A stretch of DNA of 64,000 nt from Butyrivibrio proteoclasticus (GTDB lineage: Bacteria; Bacillota; Clostridia; Lachnospirales; Lachnospiraceae), in the NCBI RefSeq assembly GCF_900115735.1, contig NZ_FOXO01000011.1:1-64000 (forward strand), given 5' to 3'. Below the pieces are notes generated by a model. The model saw only the letters and a program-made list of their open reading frames with translations, did not search any database and was not told the origin of the DNA. Shown here one piece after another: positions 6,810 to 15,992 of the stretch (positions within the stretch are counted from its first letter, which is position 1; every line of letters begins with the position of its first letter). The position numbers and the translations under genes were made by a program.

Positions 6810-7718
6810 ATGTCTTTTGTTTGGGATAATATAGAAAAAGCTGATAATGGGGAAGGTATGAAAGAGTTAAATTCATGTAAAGAGGCAATGGCCTCCAGTA
6901 TAGAGAATAAATACTTTAGTATTGCTCATTTGTATAAAGATGAAAAGGCGATGGAAATGCATATTCATGATTGCTATGAAGTGTATTTTTCCATTTCTGG
7001 AGGAAAGCAGTTTCTTATTGATAATAAAGTCTATGATATAGCCCCCGGGGATCTTTTTCTTATTAATCAGTATGATTCTCATTATCTTACCCAGATTGAG
7101 AAAGAAAAGCATGAGAGAATTGTTATCATGATAGATCCAGACTACATGAAGGAGATATCTTCAACAGAGACCAATTTGGATGCATGTTTTCAGGAGAGGA
7201 ATGAGAAGTTCTCTCATAAGATAAGTCTTACCAGTGAACAGCAGAGTCGTTTTCTTTACTTTGTAAATAAGATACTCACAAGCAACGGATATGGACATGA
7301 TTTGTTAGAAAGAGCGACATTTACGGAACTTTTTGTGCTAATAAATCAGATAGTGAATGAGAAAACTAGTGATAAATTAGAGGATAAGCCTTCGACATAT
7401 AATGAACAGGTGGATGCAATCCTTTCATATCTGAACAATAATATTCAGTATCCGATAAGTATAGGAGATTTATCAAAGCAGTTTTATATAAGCGAGTCAT
7501 ACATTTGCAGGATTTTTAAATCTGCAACCGGAACAACTATAAATAAGTATATGACAGCCAGACGTATTTCTATTGCCAAGTCGTTATTGGCAGAGGGAAT
7601 AGGAGTGAGCGATGTATGCGAGAAGTGTGGATTTAGTGATTATAGTAATTTCCTAAAAGCATTTACTAAGTCTGTAGGAATCTCGCCCAAGAAGTACTCT
7701 CAGAATTGCAATAGATGA
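6810..7718 (+). CDS. AraC-family regulator with cupin sensor domain
   Basis: A frame of 302 codons. An N-terminal cupin (MHIHDCYEVYFSISGGKQFL then DIAPGDLFLINQYDSHYL) is followed by a linker and two C-terminal helix-turn-helix units (ISIGDLSKQFYISESYICRI and VSDVCEKCGFSDYSNFLKAF). Such proteins usually bind a sugar or small metabolite through the cupin and activate nearby genes; the ligand here is unknown. The start is unsettled. ATG 6810 sits at the predicted transcription start with no leader, while ATG 6858 follows a poorly spaced GGGGAAGG. The gene occupies the place between ackA and rpmF where many Firmicutes have the DUF177 gene yceD. It is related in architecture to the AraC gene at 17967. 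Confidence 0.88.
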   Translation: MSFVWDNIEKADNGEGMKELNSCKEAMASSIENKYFSIAHLYKDEKAMEMHIHDCYEVYFSISGGKQFLIDNKVYDIAPGDLFLINQYDSHYLTQIEKEKHERIVIMIDPDYMKEISSTETNLDACFQERNEKFSHKISLTSEQQSRFLYFVNKILTSNGYGHDLLERATFTELFVLINQIVNEKTSDKLEDKPSTYNEQVDAILSYLNNNIQYPISIGDLSKQFYISESYICRIFKSATGTTINKYMTARRISIAKSLLAEGIGVSDVCEKCGFSDYSNFLKAFTKSVGISPKKYSQNCNR

Positions 7719-7745
7719 TGAAATGACATGAGTCAAAAAAATGTA

Positions 7746-7774
7746 TTGACAAACACTGCTGCTATGAGTACAAT
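7746..7774 (+). promoter_or_regulatory. rpmF promoter
   Basis: TTGACA (7746-7751), 17-bp spacer, TACAAT (7769-7774). The leader to the rpmF ATG is about 80 nt and holds a small GCCTT/AAGGC hairpin near 7810-7823. Confidence 0.65.
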
Positions 7775-7859
7775 ATCAAGGTATGCTAATGAATAAACGT
7801 AAACAATTGCCTTTTTAAGGCAGTTTCTTATACGGTTACTGTAAGGAGGTGTTACTCAA

Positions 7860-8042
7860 ATGTCAATCTGCCCAAAGAATAAGTCATCAAAAGGCCACAG
7901 AGATCAGAGAAGAGCTAACTGGAAAATGACAGCTCCAACTCTTGTAAAGTGCAGCCACTGTGGAGCTCTTATGCAGCCACATTGCGCATGTAAGAAGTGC
8001 GGCTATTATAACAAGAAGAGCATTGTTGAAGTTGAGGCTTGA
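7860..8042 (+). CDS. rpmF: Ribosomal protein bL32
   Basis: A 60-residue bL32 beginning MSICPKNKSSKGHRDQRR. It has four zinc-finger cysteines arranged as CSHC and CKKC, so it is the zinc-binding form. It sits in the 50S subunit near the peptidyl transferase region. The start is fixed by TAAGGAGG 9-10 nt upstream. Unlike the usual order, no DUF177 gene precedes it, and an AraC regulator does instead. Its own promoter and terminator make it a separate transcript from plsX, although the rpmF-plsX-acpP-rnc-smc order is conserved in Firmicutes. Confidence 0.97.
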   Translation: MSICPKNKSSKGHRDQRRANWKMTAPTLVKCSHCGALMQPHCACKKCGYYNKKSIVEVEA

Positions 8043-8077
8043 TAACTAAGTGTAACCTCATATGTTCTGAAATTTAA

Positions 8078-8110
8078 GGCTTTCCAATTTATTTGGAAAG
8101 CCCTTTTTTT
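8078..8110 (+). terminator. rpmF terminator
   Basis: A 10-bp stem (GGCTTTCCAA with TTGGAAAGCC) is followed by a run of T (8104-8110). Confidence 0.85.
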
Positions 8111-8136
8111 GCCCAAAAATCAATGTTTTTATTCTA

Positions 8137-8165
8137 TTGATTTTTGATTAGTACTCTTGTATATT
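8137..8165 (+). promoter_or_regulatory. plsX operon promoter
   Basis: TTGATT (8137-8142), 17-bp spacer, TATATT (8160-8165), with a leader of about 27 nt to the plsX ATG. Confidence 0.6.
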
Positions 8166-8198
8166 ATAAGAAGTCAATTTTGATATGGGGGTAATTTT

Positions 8199-9209
8199 AT
8201 GGCAGAATTAGTTAGAGTTGCTGTTGATGCAATGGGAGGAGATAACGCTCCGTTTGTCACAGTAAAGGGTGCTGTGGATGCTGTTAAAGAGTCACAGAAT
8301 CTCAAGGTTTTCCTCGTTGGAAAAAAAGATGTTGTAGAAAAAGAACTATCTGCTTACGAATATGAAAAAGATAAGATTGAAGTTGTGGATGCAACTGAAA
8401 TTATCGAAATGGCTGAACCTCCTGTTATGGCAATAAGAAAAAAGAAAGATTCGTCTATTGTAAAAGCCATGTATATGGTCAACCATGGCGAGGCTGATGC
8501 TTATGTTTCCGCAGGAAGTACAGGTGCAACACTTGTGGGTGGACAGGTAATAGTAGGACGGCTTAAAGGAGTTGACAGAGCACCACTTGCTCCGCTTATT
8601 CCTACCGAGAAAGGCAATTCTCTTTTGATAGATTGTGGTGCCAATGTAGATGCCAGGTCTAACCATTTGGTACAGTTTGCTAAAATGGGAACTGTTTACA
8701 TGGAAAATGTCATGGGTATCAAGAATCCCACGGTTGCCATTGTAAATATTGGTGCAGAAGAGGAAAAGGGTAATGCTTTGGTAAAAGAGACATTCCCGCT
8801 TCTTAAGAACTGCCCGGATATAAATTTTATCGGAAGTATAGAAGCAAGAGATATTCCTGCCGGATTTGCTGATATTATTGTTTGCGAGGCTTTCACTGGT
8901 AACGTTATCCTTAAGATGTACGAGGGTGTTGCCAAGTCCATGATGCATGTTATCAAGAAAGGGCTTATGAGCAATATTAAAACCAAAATTGGTGCACTTC
9001 TTATTAAAGATGACCTCAAGAAGTCTCTTGCTGATTACAGTATGGATAAATATGGTGGAGCGCCGATGCTTGGGCTTAAGGGCCTTGTAGTTAAGACACA
9101 TGGAAGTGCTAATGATATTGAGGTTAAGAATTCAATCCTTCAGTGTGTAACATTCACAGAACAAAAAATTAGCGAAAAGATCAGTGCAAAATTATCTGAT
9201 GAGACTTGA
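8199..9209 (+). CDS. plsX: Phosphate acyltransferase PlsX
   Basis: A 336-residue PlsX of standard length, opening with VAVDAMGGDNAP and carrying VSAGSTGATLVGG, DCGANVDA and CEAFTGNVILKMYEG. It makes acyl-phosphate from acyl-ACP for the PlsX-PlsY-PlsC route to phosphatidic acid. The acceptor-side partner plsY lies at 46687 in this window. GGGGGT lies about 6 nt before the ATG. It heads a run with acpP, the carrier of its substrate, and rnc, consistent with co-expression of membrane lipid synthesis. Confidence 0.96.
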   Translation: MAELVRVAVDAMGGDNAPFVTVKGAVDAVKESQNLKVFLVGKKDVVEKELSAYEYEKDKIEVVDATEIIEMAEPPVMAIRKKKDSSIVKAMYMVNHGEADAYVSAGSTGATLVGGQVIVGRLKGVDRAPLAPLIPTEKGNSLLIDCGANVDARSNHLVQFAKMGTVYMENVMGIKNPTVAIVNIGAEEEKGNALVKETFPLLKNCPDINFIGSIEARDIPAGFADIIVCEAFTGNVILKMYEGVAKSMMHVIKKGLMSNIKTKIGALLIKDDLKKSLADYSMDKYGGAPMLGLKGLVVKTHGSANDIEVKNSILQCVTFTEQKISEKISAKLSDET

Positions 9210-9259
9210 GCGCTGACTATATAAATTATTACTTTGACAGTTAAGAAAGGTCGATTATT

Positions 9260-9496
9260 ATGGAATTTGAAAAGATGAAAGAAGTTATTGCAGGCGTTTT
9301 AAATGTTGATCCTGAGGAAATTAAGATGGATACAACTTTTACAGAAGATCTTGGTGCTGATTCACTTGATCTTTTCCAGATTATTATGGGACTTGAGGAT
9401 GAATTTGATGTACAGATCGATCCTGAAAAGACAGAGAATATCACTACTGTTGGTGAAGCTGTAGAGCTTCTTAAAAGCGCACTTTCTACAAAATAA
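9260..9496 (+). CDS. acpP: Acyl carrier protein
   Basis: A 78-residue acidic four-helix ACP. The phosphopantetheine attachment serine is S35 in the GADSLDLFQI motif, preceded by FTEDL. It carries acyl chains for fatty-acid synthesis and donates them to PlsX, encoded just upstream. An AGAAAGG-type site precedes the ATG. The Phe after DSLDL replaces the commoner Val-Glu (DSLDLVE) but keeps the fold pattern. A hairpin with a short T tract follows and may limit readthrough into rnc. Confidence 0.96.
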   Translation: MEFEKMKEVIAGVLNVDPEEIKMDTTFTEDLGADSLDLFQIIMGLEDEFDVQIDPEKTENITTVGEAVELLKSALSTK

Positions 9497-9521
9497 GCTG
9501 TAAATAAATAACAGACAATGG

Positions 9522-9549
9522 TGAGGCAGCTTTTTGACTGCCTCATTTT
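9522..9549 (+). terminator. Hairpin terminator or attenuator after acpP
   Basis: An 8-bp stem (TGAGGCAG with CTGCCTCA) is followed by TTTTAATTT. The weak tract suggests partial termination before rnc. Confidence 0.6.
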
Positions 9550-9579
9550 AATTTAAGTAAAGCACTTGGCGAGGTTTTT

Positions 9580-10275
9580 ATGTTATCAGAGTCAGATATT
9601 TCAAAATTTGAAAATACTATTGGATATACTTTTGAGGATAAATCACTATTAATTCAGGCATTTACTCACAGTTCTTTTGTAAATGAACAAAAGATTAATA
9701 AAAAGCCTGATTATGAGCGTCTTGAGTTTTTGGGAGATGCTGTCCTTGAAATGCTATCAAGTGAGTACCTGTTCAAAAAATATCCGGATAAAAAAGAGGG
9801 TGAAATGTCAAAAATCAGAGCGTCTCTTGTATGTGAGCCTGCTTTGGCCTTTGATGCAGAAAAACTTGATATAAGGCATTACATGCAGCTTGGAAAAGGT
9901 GAAGAGGCCACAGGGGGCAGGAACAAGGAATCAATCATTGCCGATATGGTTGAGGCGGTGATAGGTGCATTGTTTTTGGATGGCGGAATAGAAGAGTCCA
10001 AGAAGTTTATTTATAAATATGTTCTTACAAATGAAGAGAGCATGCAGATGTTTAGCGATAGTAAGTCTATTCTTCAAGAGATTGTTCAGGGGCAGAATAT
10101 GGGACAGATTCGCTATGAAATTTGTGGCGAAAGAGGTCCTGAACATGATAAAATATTTGATGTCTGCGTATTTGTGGGCGATAAGAATTTTGGAGAGGGG
10201 TCAGGAAAAACCAAAAAAGCTGCTGAGCAAAAGGCTGCTTACAAGGCTATTCTTGAATTAAAGAAAATCAAGTAA
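9580..10275 (+). CDS. rnc: Ribonuclease III
   Basis: A 231-residue RNase III. The catalytic signature ERLEFLGDAVLEMLSSEYLF lies near residues 45-65, and the second acidic cluster is ADMVEAVIGALFLDGG. A C-terminal double-stranded-RNA-binding domain ends in GSGKTKKAAEQKAAYKAI. It processes rRNA precursors and other duplex RNA. GGCGAGG precedes the ATG. Its TAA overlaps the smc ATG by one base (TAATG), so translation of the two is coupled. The rnc-smc-ftsY order is the classical Firmicute one. Confidence 0.96.
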   Translation: MLSESDISKFENTIGYTFEDKSLLIQAFTHSSFVNEQKINKKPDYERLEFLGDAVLEMLSSEYLFKKYPDKKEGEMSKIRASLVCEPALAFDAEKLDIRHYMQLGKGEEATGGRNKESIIADMVEAVIGALFLDGGIEESKKFIYKYVLTNEESMQMFSDSKSILQEIVQGQNMGQIRYEICGERGPEHDKIFDVCVFVGDKNFGEGSGKTKKAAEQKAAYKAILELKKIK

Positions 10276-13200
10276 TGTATTTAAAAAGTATTGAAATTCA
10301 CGGTTTTAAGTCGTTTGCAAATAAGATAAAATTTGATTTCCATAATGGAATCACCGGAATTGTAGGACCTAACGGCTCTGGTAAGAGTAATGTAGCGGAT
10401 GCTGTAAGGTGGGTTCTTGGTGAACAGCGAATAAAGCAGTTGCGTGGTGGATCCATGCAGGATGTTATCTTTTCCGGCACAGAGCTTCGTAAGCCTTTGG
10501 GCTATGCTTTTGTTGCCATCACTCTTGATAATTCGGATCATTCCCTTGCTATTGATTACGATGAAGTTACTGTTTCAAGAAGGCTTTATCGTTCTGGTGA
10601 AAGTGAATATATGATAAATGGCTCTACATGTCGACTTAAGGATGTAAACGAGCTGTTTATGGATACAGGTATTGGTAAAGAAGGATACTCTATTATTGGT
10701 CAGGGTCAGATTGACCAGATTCTTTCAAGCAAGCCTGAGGACAGGCGTAATCTTTTCGATGAGGCTGCCGGTATTGTGAAGTTTAAATCCCGAAAAGAGA
10801 CTGCTATCAAAAAACTTGAGGAGGAGAAGATAAATCTTACCCGTCTTTCTGATATTTTATCTGAGCTTGAAAAACAGGTAGGACCATTGGAAAAACAGTC
10901 TGAAGTAGCTAAAGAGTATTTAAAACTTCGTGAACGTCTTAAAACTTTGGATGTCAATATGTTCCTTGTTGAAAACAAGAGCCAGAGGCAACAGCTTGAA
11001 GATGCCGAGAATAATCTTGGCATTGCGACTGAATCTCTTGATAAAGCAAAAGAGTCCTATGAAAAAGCCAAGGAAGAATATGAGGGAATTCAGAAAAAAC
11101 TTGAAGTTTTAGATCGAGAAATAGATGAAGCCAGAGCAAGAATCACTGATTCATCTGTCAAAAAAGAAAAGCTTGAAGGCCAGATAGGCATCTTGAATGA
11201 AAAGATAAAGTCTGCTACAACCAATGATGCTCATTTTAAGACGCGTATTAAGGATGAGCAGGCTAAAATTGAAGAAAAAAATAAAGAAAAAGAGAAATAT
11301 CTTTCTGAAAAAGAGAGTATCGATAAGGAAGTAGGAGAACTTTCACAAAAGCGTGATGAAGCAAGAAAAGAGCTTGAAAGGGTTCTTACACAGATATCAA
11401 ACATAAATGAGGAAGTAGAGAGCTGCAAGAGCGCTATTATTGAAACCTTGAATACCAGAGCTACCATAAAATCAAAGCTCAGTTCCCTCAATACAATGAA
11501 GGAGCAGGTAAATATCAGAAAGGCAGAACTTACTGGAAAGCTTGTTAGAGCCAGATCTGATGAGTCAAAGCAGGAAGAAACAATCAAAAGACTTAAGGAT
11601 GAGTTTGAACGCATAACTTCAGAGATTTCTGAAATGAATAAAAAGCAGAAAAAGGCTGAAGAAGACGTAAAAGAGATGCGTGAAAACATGTCTTTAAAAG
11701 ATTCTGAACTTAGAAAGATACAGGAACTTTATCAGCAGGAAAAATCAAGACTTGAAGCTTTGGCAAATATTACAGAGAGATATGAAGGATACGGCGGCAG
11801 TGTTAAAAAGGTAATGGAGAAAAAAGACACAACACCCGGAATCATAGGTGTTGTGGCTGATATTATAAAGACACAGCCTAAGTATGAAACAGCTATTGAG
11901 GTTGCTCTTGGTGGTAACATTCAGAATATTGTTACCGATGATGAAGAAACTGCCAAGAAAATGATTGCTTATCTAAAAGAAACTAAGGCTGGAAGAGCAA
12001 CGTTTTTACCTCTTACAGCATTGGACAATCCGCCTGAGCTTAAAGCTAAAGAGGCTCTTAATGAAAAAGGCGTTCTGGGTATGGCGGATGAACTTGTTGA
12101 TACTGATCCTAAGTACAGGCAGGTTGCTAAGGCCATGCTTGGAAGGATTGTTGCTGTAGACAACATTGACAATGCAGTTAAAATTGCCAGAAAGTATAAT
12201 TATACAGTTCGTATGGTAACTCTTGAAGGTGAACTTCTTGTTCCCGGTGGAGCTATAAGCGGTGGAGCTTTCAAAAACAACTCTAATCTCCTTGGTAGGA
12301 GACGTGAGATGGATGAGATGGAAGCTAACGTCAAAAAATACAAACAGAGTATTGATGATCTCAAGAGTGAGATAGAGGAATGCAGAACAAAGAGGAATGA
12401 GCTTAGAACTCTTGCTGAAGAGCTTAGAACAGAACTCCAGGGCAAGTTTATTGCACAGAACACTGCGAGACTTAATGTTGAAAATGAAGAGACAAGACAG
12501 GCTGAACAGAAAGCTGGTTATAGTGATCTTAAAGCTGAAAATGATGAAATAGAGAGTAAACTTTTGGAAATTGCTGAGGAAAAAGCAGAGGCTGAAAGAC
12601 TTCTTGAAACTTCGGAAAACACTGAGAAAGAATCTACTGTTAAGGTTGAAAAATTTCAGAAAGAACTTGAAGGGCTTCATGAGATTGAGGAAACTGAAAA
12701 CGAAAAAGTTTCAAAACTCGATATTGAGTATGAGAAGATAGCTCAAAAGCATGAATTCCAGCAGCAGAATCTGAATCGTGTCGAGTCAGATATAGAAACT
12801 CTTGAGAAGGGTCTTCAGGAGATTCTTGATTCCATGGAAGAGAATATAAGAAATCTCGAACAGAACAAGAAAGATATTGAAGAGATTCGACTTACAATTG
12901 AAGCTTCAGTTGATGTGCAGTCTGATGCAAATAAAGAGCTCGAGCAAAAGAAAGAAGAAAAGAACGAGCTTTCAGTTTCACAGAAGGAATTCTTTGGAAA
13001 GACTGAAGAACTTAATAAGCAGATATCTGATCTTGATAAAGAAGTTATCAGATTGGGGTCAAAGAGAGAAAAGTGTCAGGAGGCTATTGAGTCACATATC
13101 AATTATATGTGGAATGAATATGAAATCACTCTTTCTGATGCAGCAGAGCTTCGTGACGAAAACATGACTGATGTTCCGGCTATGAGAAAAGAAACTAATT

Positions 13201-13832
13201 CTCTTAAGGATTCAATAAGAAAACTCGGTGATGTAAATGTTAATGCCATTGAGGACTATAAAAACCTCATGGAGAGATATACGTTTATGAAGACTCAGCA
13301 CGATGATCTTATTGAAGCGGAAAGGCAGCTGAAAGAGATCATCAAAGATCTTGATGAATCCATGCGTAAGCAGTTCATTGAGCAGTTCCACAAGATAAAT
13401 GCAGAGTTTGATCAGGTATTTAAAGAAATGTTTGGAGGAGGAAAGGGTTCACTGGAACTTGCTGAGGACGAGGATGTCTTAGAAGCTGGAATCAGAATCA
13501 ATGCACAACCGCCGGGAAAGAAACTTGTTAACATGATGCAGATGTCCGGTGGTGAGAAGGCACTTACAGCTATTGCACTTCTTTTTGCAATTCAGAATTT
13601 AAAGCCTTCGCCATTCTGTCTTCTTGATGAGATTGAGGCTGCCCTTGATGAAAACAACGTTGTTCGTTTTGCTAAATATCTTCATAAGCTTTCAAGTACG
13701 CAGTTTATTGTAATTACTCATCGTCGTGGTACAATGGAAAGTGCTGATAGATTATATGGTATTACCATGCAGGAGAAGGGAGTGTCTACTCTTGTAAGTG
13801 TAAACCTCATTGATAAGGAGCTTACAAATTAA
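10275..13832 (+). CDS. smc: Chromosome condensation ATPase SMC
   Basis: An 1185-residue SMC. The N-terminal Walker A is GPNGSGKSNVADAVRW. A long coiled coil follows, then a hinge around residues 500-660 (GYGGSVKKVM, GVVADIIKTQPKYETAIEVA, LLVPGGAISGG), then a second coiled coil. The C-terminal head has signature MSGGEKALTAIALLFAI and Walker B PFCLLDEIEAALDE. It loops and compacts chromosomes together with ScpA and ScpB, which are not encoded here. It is one-base coupled to rnc upstream and to ftsY downstream. Length is normal and the frame is intact. Confidence 0.98.
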   Translation: MYLKSIEIHGFKSFANKIKFDFHNGITGIVGPNGSGKSNVADAVRWVLGEQRIKQLRGGSMQDVIFSGTELRKPLGYAFVAITLDNSDHSLAIDYDEVTVSRRLYRSGESEYMINGSTCRLKDVNELFMDTGIGKEGYSIIGQGQIDQILSSKPEDRRNLFDEAAGIVKFKSRKETAIKKLEEEKINLTRLSDILSELEKQVGPLEKQSEVAKEYLKLRERLKTLDVNMFLVENKSQRQQLEDAENNLGIATESLDKAKESYEKAKEEYEGIQKKLEVLDREIDEARARITDSSVKKEKLEGQIGILNEKIKSATTNDAHFKTRIKDEQAKIEEKNKEKEKYLSEKESIDKEVGELSQKRDEARKELERVLTQISNINEEVESCKSAIIETLNTRATIKSKLSSLNTMKEQVNIRKAELTGKLVRARSDESKQEETIKRLKDEFERITSEISEMNKKQKKAEEDVKEMRENMSLKDSELRKIQELYQQEKSRLEALANITERYEGYGGSVKKVMEKKDTTPGIIGVVADIIKTQPKYETAIEVALGGNIQNIVTDDEETAKKMIAYLKETKAGRATFLPLTALDNPPELKAKEALNEKGVLGMADELVDTDPKYRQVAKAMLGRIVAVDNIDNAVKIARKYNYTVRMVTLEGELLVPGGAISGGAFKNNSNLLGRRREMDEMEANVKKYKQSIDDLKSEIEECRTKRNELRTLAEELRTELQGKFIAQNTARLNVENEETRQAEQKAGYSDLKAENDEIESKLLEIAEEKAEAERLLETSENTEKESTVKVEKFQKELEGLHEIEETENEKVSKLDIEYEKIAQKHEFQQQNLNRVESDIETLEKGLQEILDSMEENIRNLEQNKKDIEEIRLTIEASVDVQSDANKELEQKKEEKNELSVSQKEFFGKTEELNKQISDLDKEVIRLGSKREKCQEAIESHINYMWNEYEITLSDAAELRDENMTDVPAMRKETNSLKDSIRKLGDVNVNAIEDYKNLMERYTFMKTQHDDLIEAERQLKEIIKDLDESMRKQFIEQFHKINAEFDQVFKEMFGGGKGSLELAEDEDVLEAGIRINAQPPGKKLVNMMQMSGGEKALTAIALLFAIQNLKPSPFCLLDEIEAALDENNVVRFAKYLHKLSSTQFIVITHRRGTMESADRLYGITMQEKGVSTLVSVNLIDKELTN

Positions 13833-14743
13833 TGGCCAATAATTTTTTTGCAAAACTGCAGCAGGGATTATCCAAAACCAGGGACAATATTGCCAGAGGA
13901 TTTGACAATGTTTTTTCGGGATTTTCAAGTATAGATGAAGATTTTTATGAAGAACTTGAAGAGACTCTTATAATGGCTGATATAGGTGTTAATGCCACCA
14001 GCAGAGTTATGGATGAACTCAGAAAACAGGTAAAAGAAAAGAAAATATCAGATCCTAATGCGTGCAGAGAGCTTTTGACACAGATTTTAAGAGAACAGAT
14101 GCATACTGATGATAATGCTTATGACTTTGAAGATAAGAAGACAATAATCTTTGTGATCGGTGTGAATGGAGTGGGAAAGACTACATCAGTAGGAAAACTT
14201 GCTTCAATTTTTAAAAACAAAGGAAAAAAAGTTCTTATTGCTGCAGCAGATACCTATAGAGCAGCAGCTACTGAACAACTTCAGGAATGGGCAAAAAGAG
14301 CTGATGCTCCAATAATTGTCGGAAAAGAAGGTGCGGATCCGGCGAGCGTTATATATGATGCGGCATCTTCATTTAAAGCCCGAGGCTGTGATATTTTGAT
14401 AGTTGATACAGCAGGAAGGCTTCACAATAAGAAAAACCTTATGGAAGAGCTTGCCAAGATGAACAGAATCATAGATAAGGAACTTCCTGGAATCTGGCGT
14501 GAGAACTTTATTGTGTTAGATGGAACTACAGGGCAGAATGCAATTATGCAGGCAAGAGAGTTTGGTGAAGCGGCAGATCTTACTGGTATTGTGCTTACTA
14601 AACTTGATGGTACTGCCAAGGGAGGAATTGCTGTTGCCATTGTATCGGAACTTAATATTCCGGTTAAATATGTGGGAGTTGGAGAGGGTATTGACGATCT
14701 TGAGAGATTTAATTCAGATGAATTTGTTGATGCTCTAATGTAA
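13832..14743 (+). CDS. ftsY: Signal recognition particle receptor FtsY
   Basis: A 303-residue SRP GTPase with only a short N-terminal helical region before the NG domain. The G1 motif is GVNGVGKTTSVGKLA, followed by AADTYRAAATEQL, DTAGRLHNKK and the closing LTKLDGTAKGG. It docks Ffh-bound ribosomes at the membrane, and the partner gene ffh lies at 19238. The start overlaps the smc stop by one base. There is no long acidic A domain, as is usual in Firmicutes. Its usual neighbour ylxM-ffh is displaced by an inserted block (14763-18809). Confidence 0.97.
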   Translation: MANNFFAKLQQGLSKTRDNIARGFDNVFSGFSSIDEDFYEELEETLIMADIGVNATSRVMDELRKQVKEKKISDPNACRELLTQILREQMHTDDNAYDFEDKKTIIFVIGVNGVGKTTSVGKLASIFKNKGKKVLIAAADTYRAAATEQLQEWAKRADAPIIVGKEGADPASVIYDAASSFKARGCDILIVDTAGRLHNKKNLMEELAKMNRIIDKELPGIWRENFIVLDGTTGQNAIMQAREFGEAADLTGIVLTKLDGTAKGGIAVAIVSELNIPVKYVGVGEGIDDLERFNSDEFVDALM

Positions 14744-14762
14744 GAGCTGATAAGGAGACGAC

Positions 14763-15989
14763 ATGGAAAACGGGGAAAAAATGACACTTGAAAAATTTGA
14801 AGAAGCTTACGAAGATGTAAAAAAAGTTACTTTGGAGACAAAGCTTATCTACAGTGATTACTGGAGCAATTCTACAGGTAACAAGGTATATTTGAAACCT
14901 GAAAATCTTCAGAGAACAGGGGCGTACAAAGTAAGAGGCGCTTATTACAAGATTACAACTCTTTCTGATGATGAGAGAAAGAAAGGTCTTATTACTGCAT
15001 CTGCAGGTAACCATGCGCAGGGCGTTGCGTATGCTGCAAAGCGTTATGGCGTTAAGGCAACAATTGTAATGCCTACATCAACTCCACTTATCAAGGTGAA
15101 CAGAACAAAAGCTCTTGGAGCTGAAGTTGTTCTTCATGGCAATGTGTATGATGAAGCTTATGAGCATGCTAAAAAGCTTGCTGAAGAAAAAGGTTATACA
15201 ATGGTTCACCCATTTGATGATCTTGATGTTGCAACCGGACAGGGAACCATAGCAATGGAAATAATCAAGGAGCTTCCAACCGTTGATTATATTCTTGTTC
15301 CAATCGGTGGCGGCGGACTGGCTACAGGAGTTTCAACTCTTGCAAAACTCCTTAATCCCAAGATCAAAGTTATAGGTGTTGAGCCATCCGGTGCTAATTG
15401 TATGCAGGAATCTATGAAGGCGGGGCATGTTGTTACACTGCCTACAGTTAATACTATTGCGGATGGAACAGCTGTTAAGACACCGGGCGAAAATATATTC
15501 CCATATCTTAGCAAGAATATTGATGAGATAATCACTGTTCCTGATGAGGATCTTGTTGTAGCATTCCTTGATATGGTTGAGAACCATAAAATGGTAGTAG
15601 AGAATTCAGGACTTCTTTCTGTTGCGGCTCTTAAGCAGCTTGATGTGAAGGATAAGAAGATTGCCTGCGTTTTATCTGGCGGCAATATGGATATTATTAC
15701 AATGTCTTCTGTTGTACAGCAGGGACTTATTATGAGAGACAGAATTTTTACTGTTTCTGTTCTTCTTCCTGATAAGCCGGGAGAACTCTCAAGAGTTTCA
15801 GGTGTAATTGCTGAAGTAAAAGGCAATGTAATAAAGCTTGAACATAACCAGTTTGTTTCCATTAACCGAAATGCAGCTGTTGAGCTCAGAATCACTCTTG
15901 AAGCTTTCGGAAGCGAACACAAACAGCAGATCATTGATGCACTCAATGATAATGGATATAAACCAAGAATTGTAAGGACAAATATTTAA
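14763..15989 (+). CDS. ilvA: Threonine ammonia-lyase with C-terminal ACT domain
   Basis: A 408-residue fold-type II PLP enzyme. The cofactor lysine is in LQRTGAYKVRGAYYKI, the phosphate-binding glycine loop is PIGGGGLATG, and SAGNHAQGVAYA is the substrate loop. Residues about 325-405 form a single ACT-like domain (FTVSVLLPDKPGELSRVSGV). It deaminates threonine to 2-oxobutanoate. The length matches the short, single-ACT form found in clostridia and B. subtilis-like bacteria, which may be biosynthetic (isoleucine) or catabolic. No other ilv gene is near, so the symbol is by family. AAGGAG precedes the ATG. yitT starts 3 nt after its stop. Confidence 0.93.
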   Translation: MENGEKMTLEKFEEAYEDVKKVTLETKLIYSDYWSNSTGNKVYLKPENLQRTGAYKVRGAYYKITTLSDDERKKGLITASAGNHAQGVAYAAKRYGVKATIVMPTSTPLIKVNRTKALGAEVVLHGNVYDEAYEHAKKLAEEKGYTMVHPFDDLDVATGQGTIAMEIIKELPTVDYILVPIGGGGLATGVSTLAKLLNPKIKVIGVEPSGANCMQESMKAGHVVTLPTVNTIADGTAVKTPGENIFPYLSKNIDEIITVPDEDLVVAFLDMVENHKMVVENSGLLSVAALKQLDVKDKKIACVLSGGNMDIITMSSVVQQGLIMRDRIFTVSVLLPDKPGELSRVSGVIAEVKGNVIKLEHNQFVSINRNAAVELRITLEAFGSEHKQQIIDALNDNGYKPRIVRTNI

Positions 15990-15992
15990 GTA

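Noticed and set aside
8346-9101. Long open frame antisense to plsX
   Set aside because: It mirrors a strongly conserved gene, has no binding site and reads as low-quality protein rich in Ser, His and Ile.
12006-12680. Long open frame antisense to smc
   Set aside because: An artefact of the coiled-coil codon pattern (Phe, Leu, Ser-rich); smc is intact on the plus strand.
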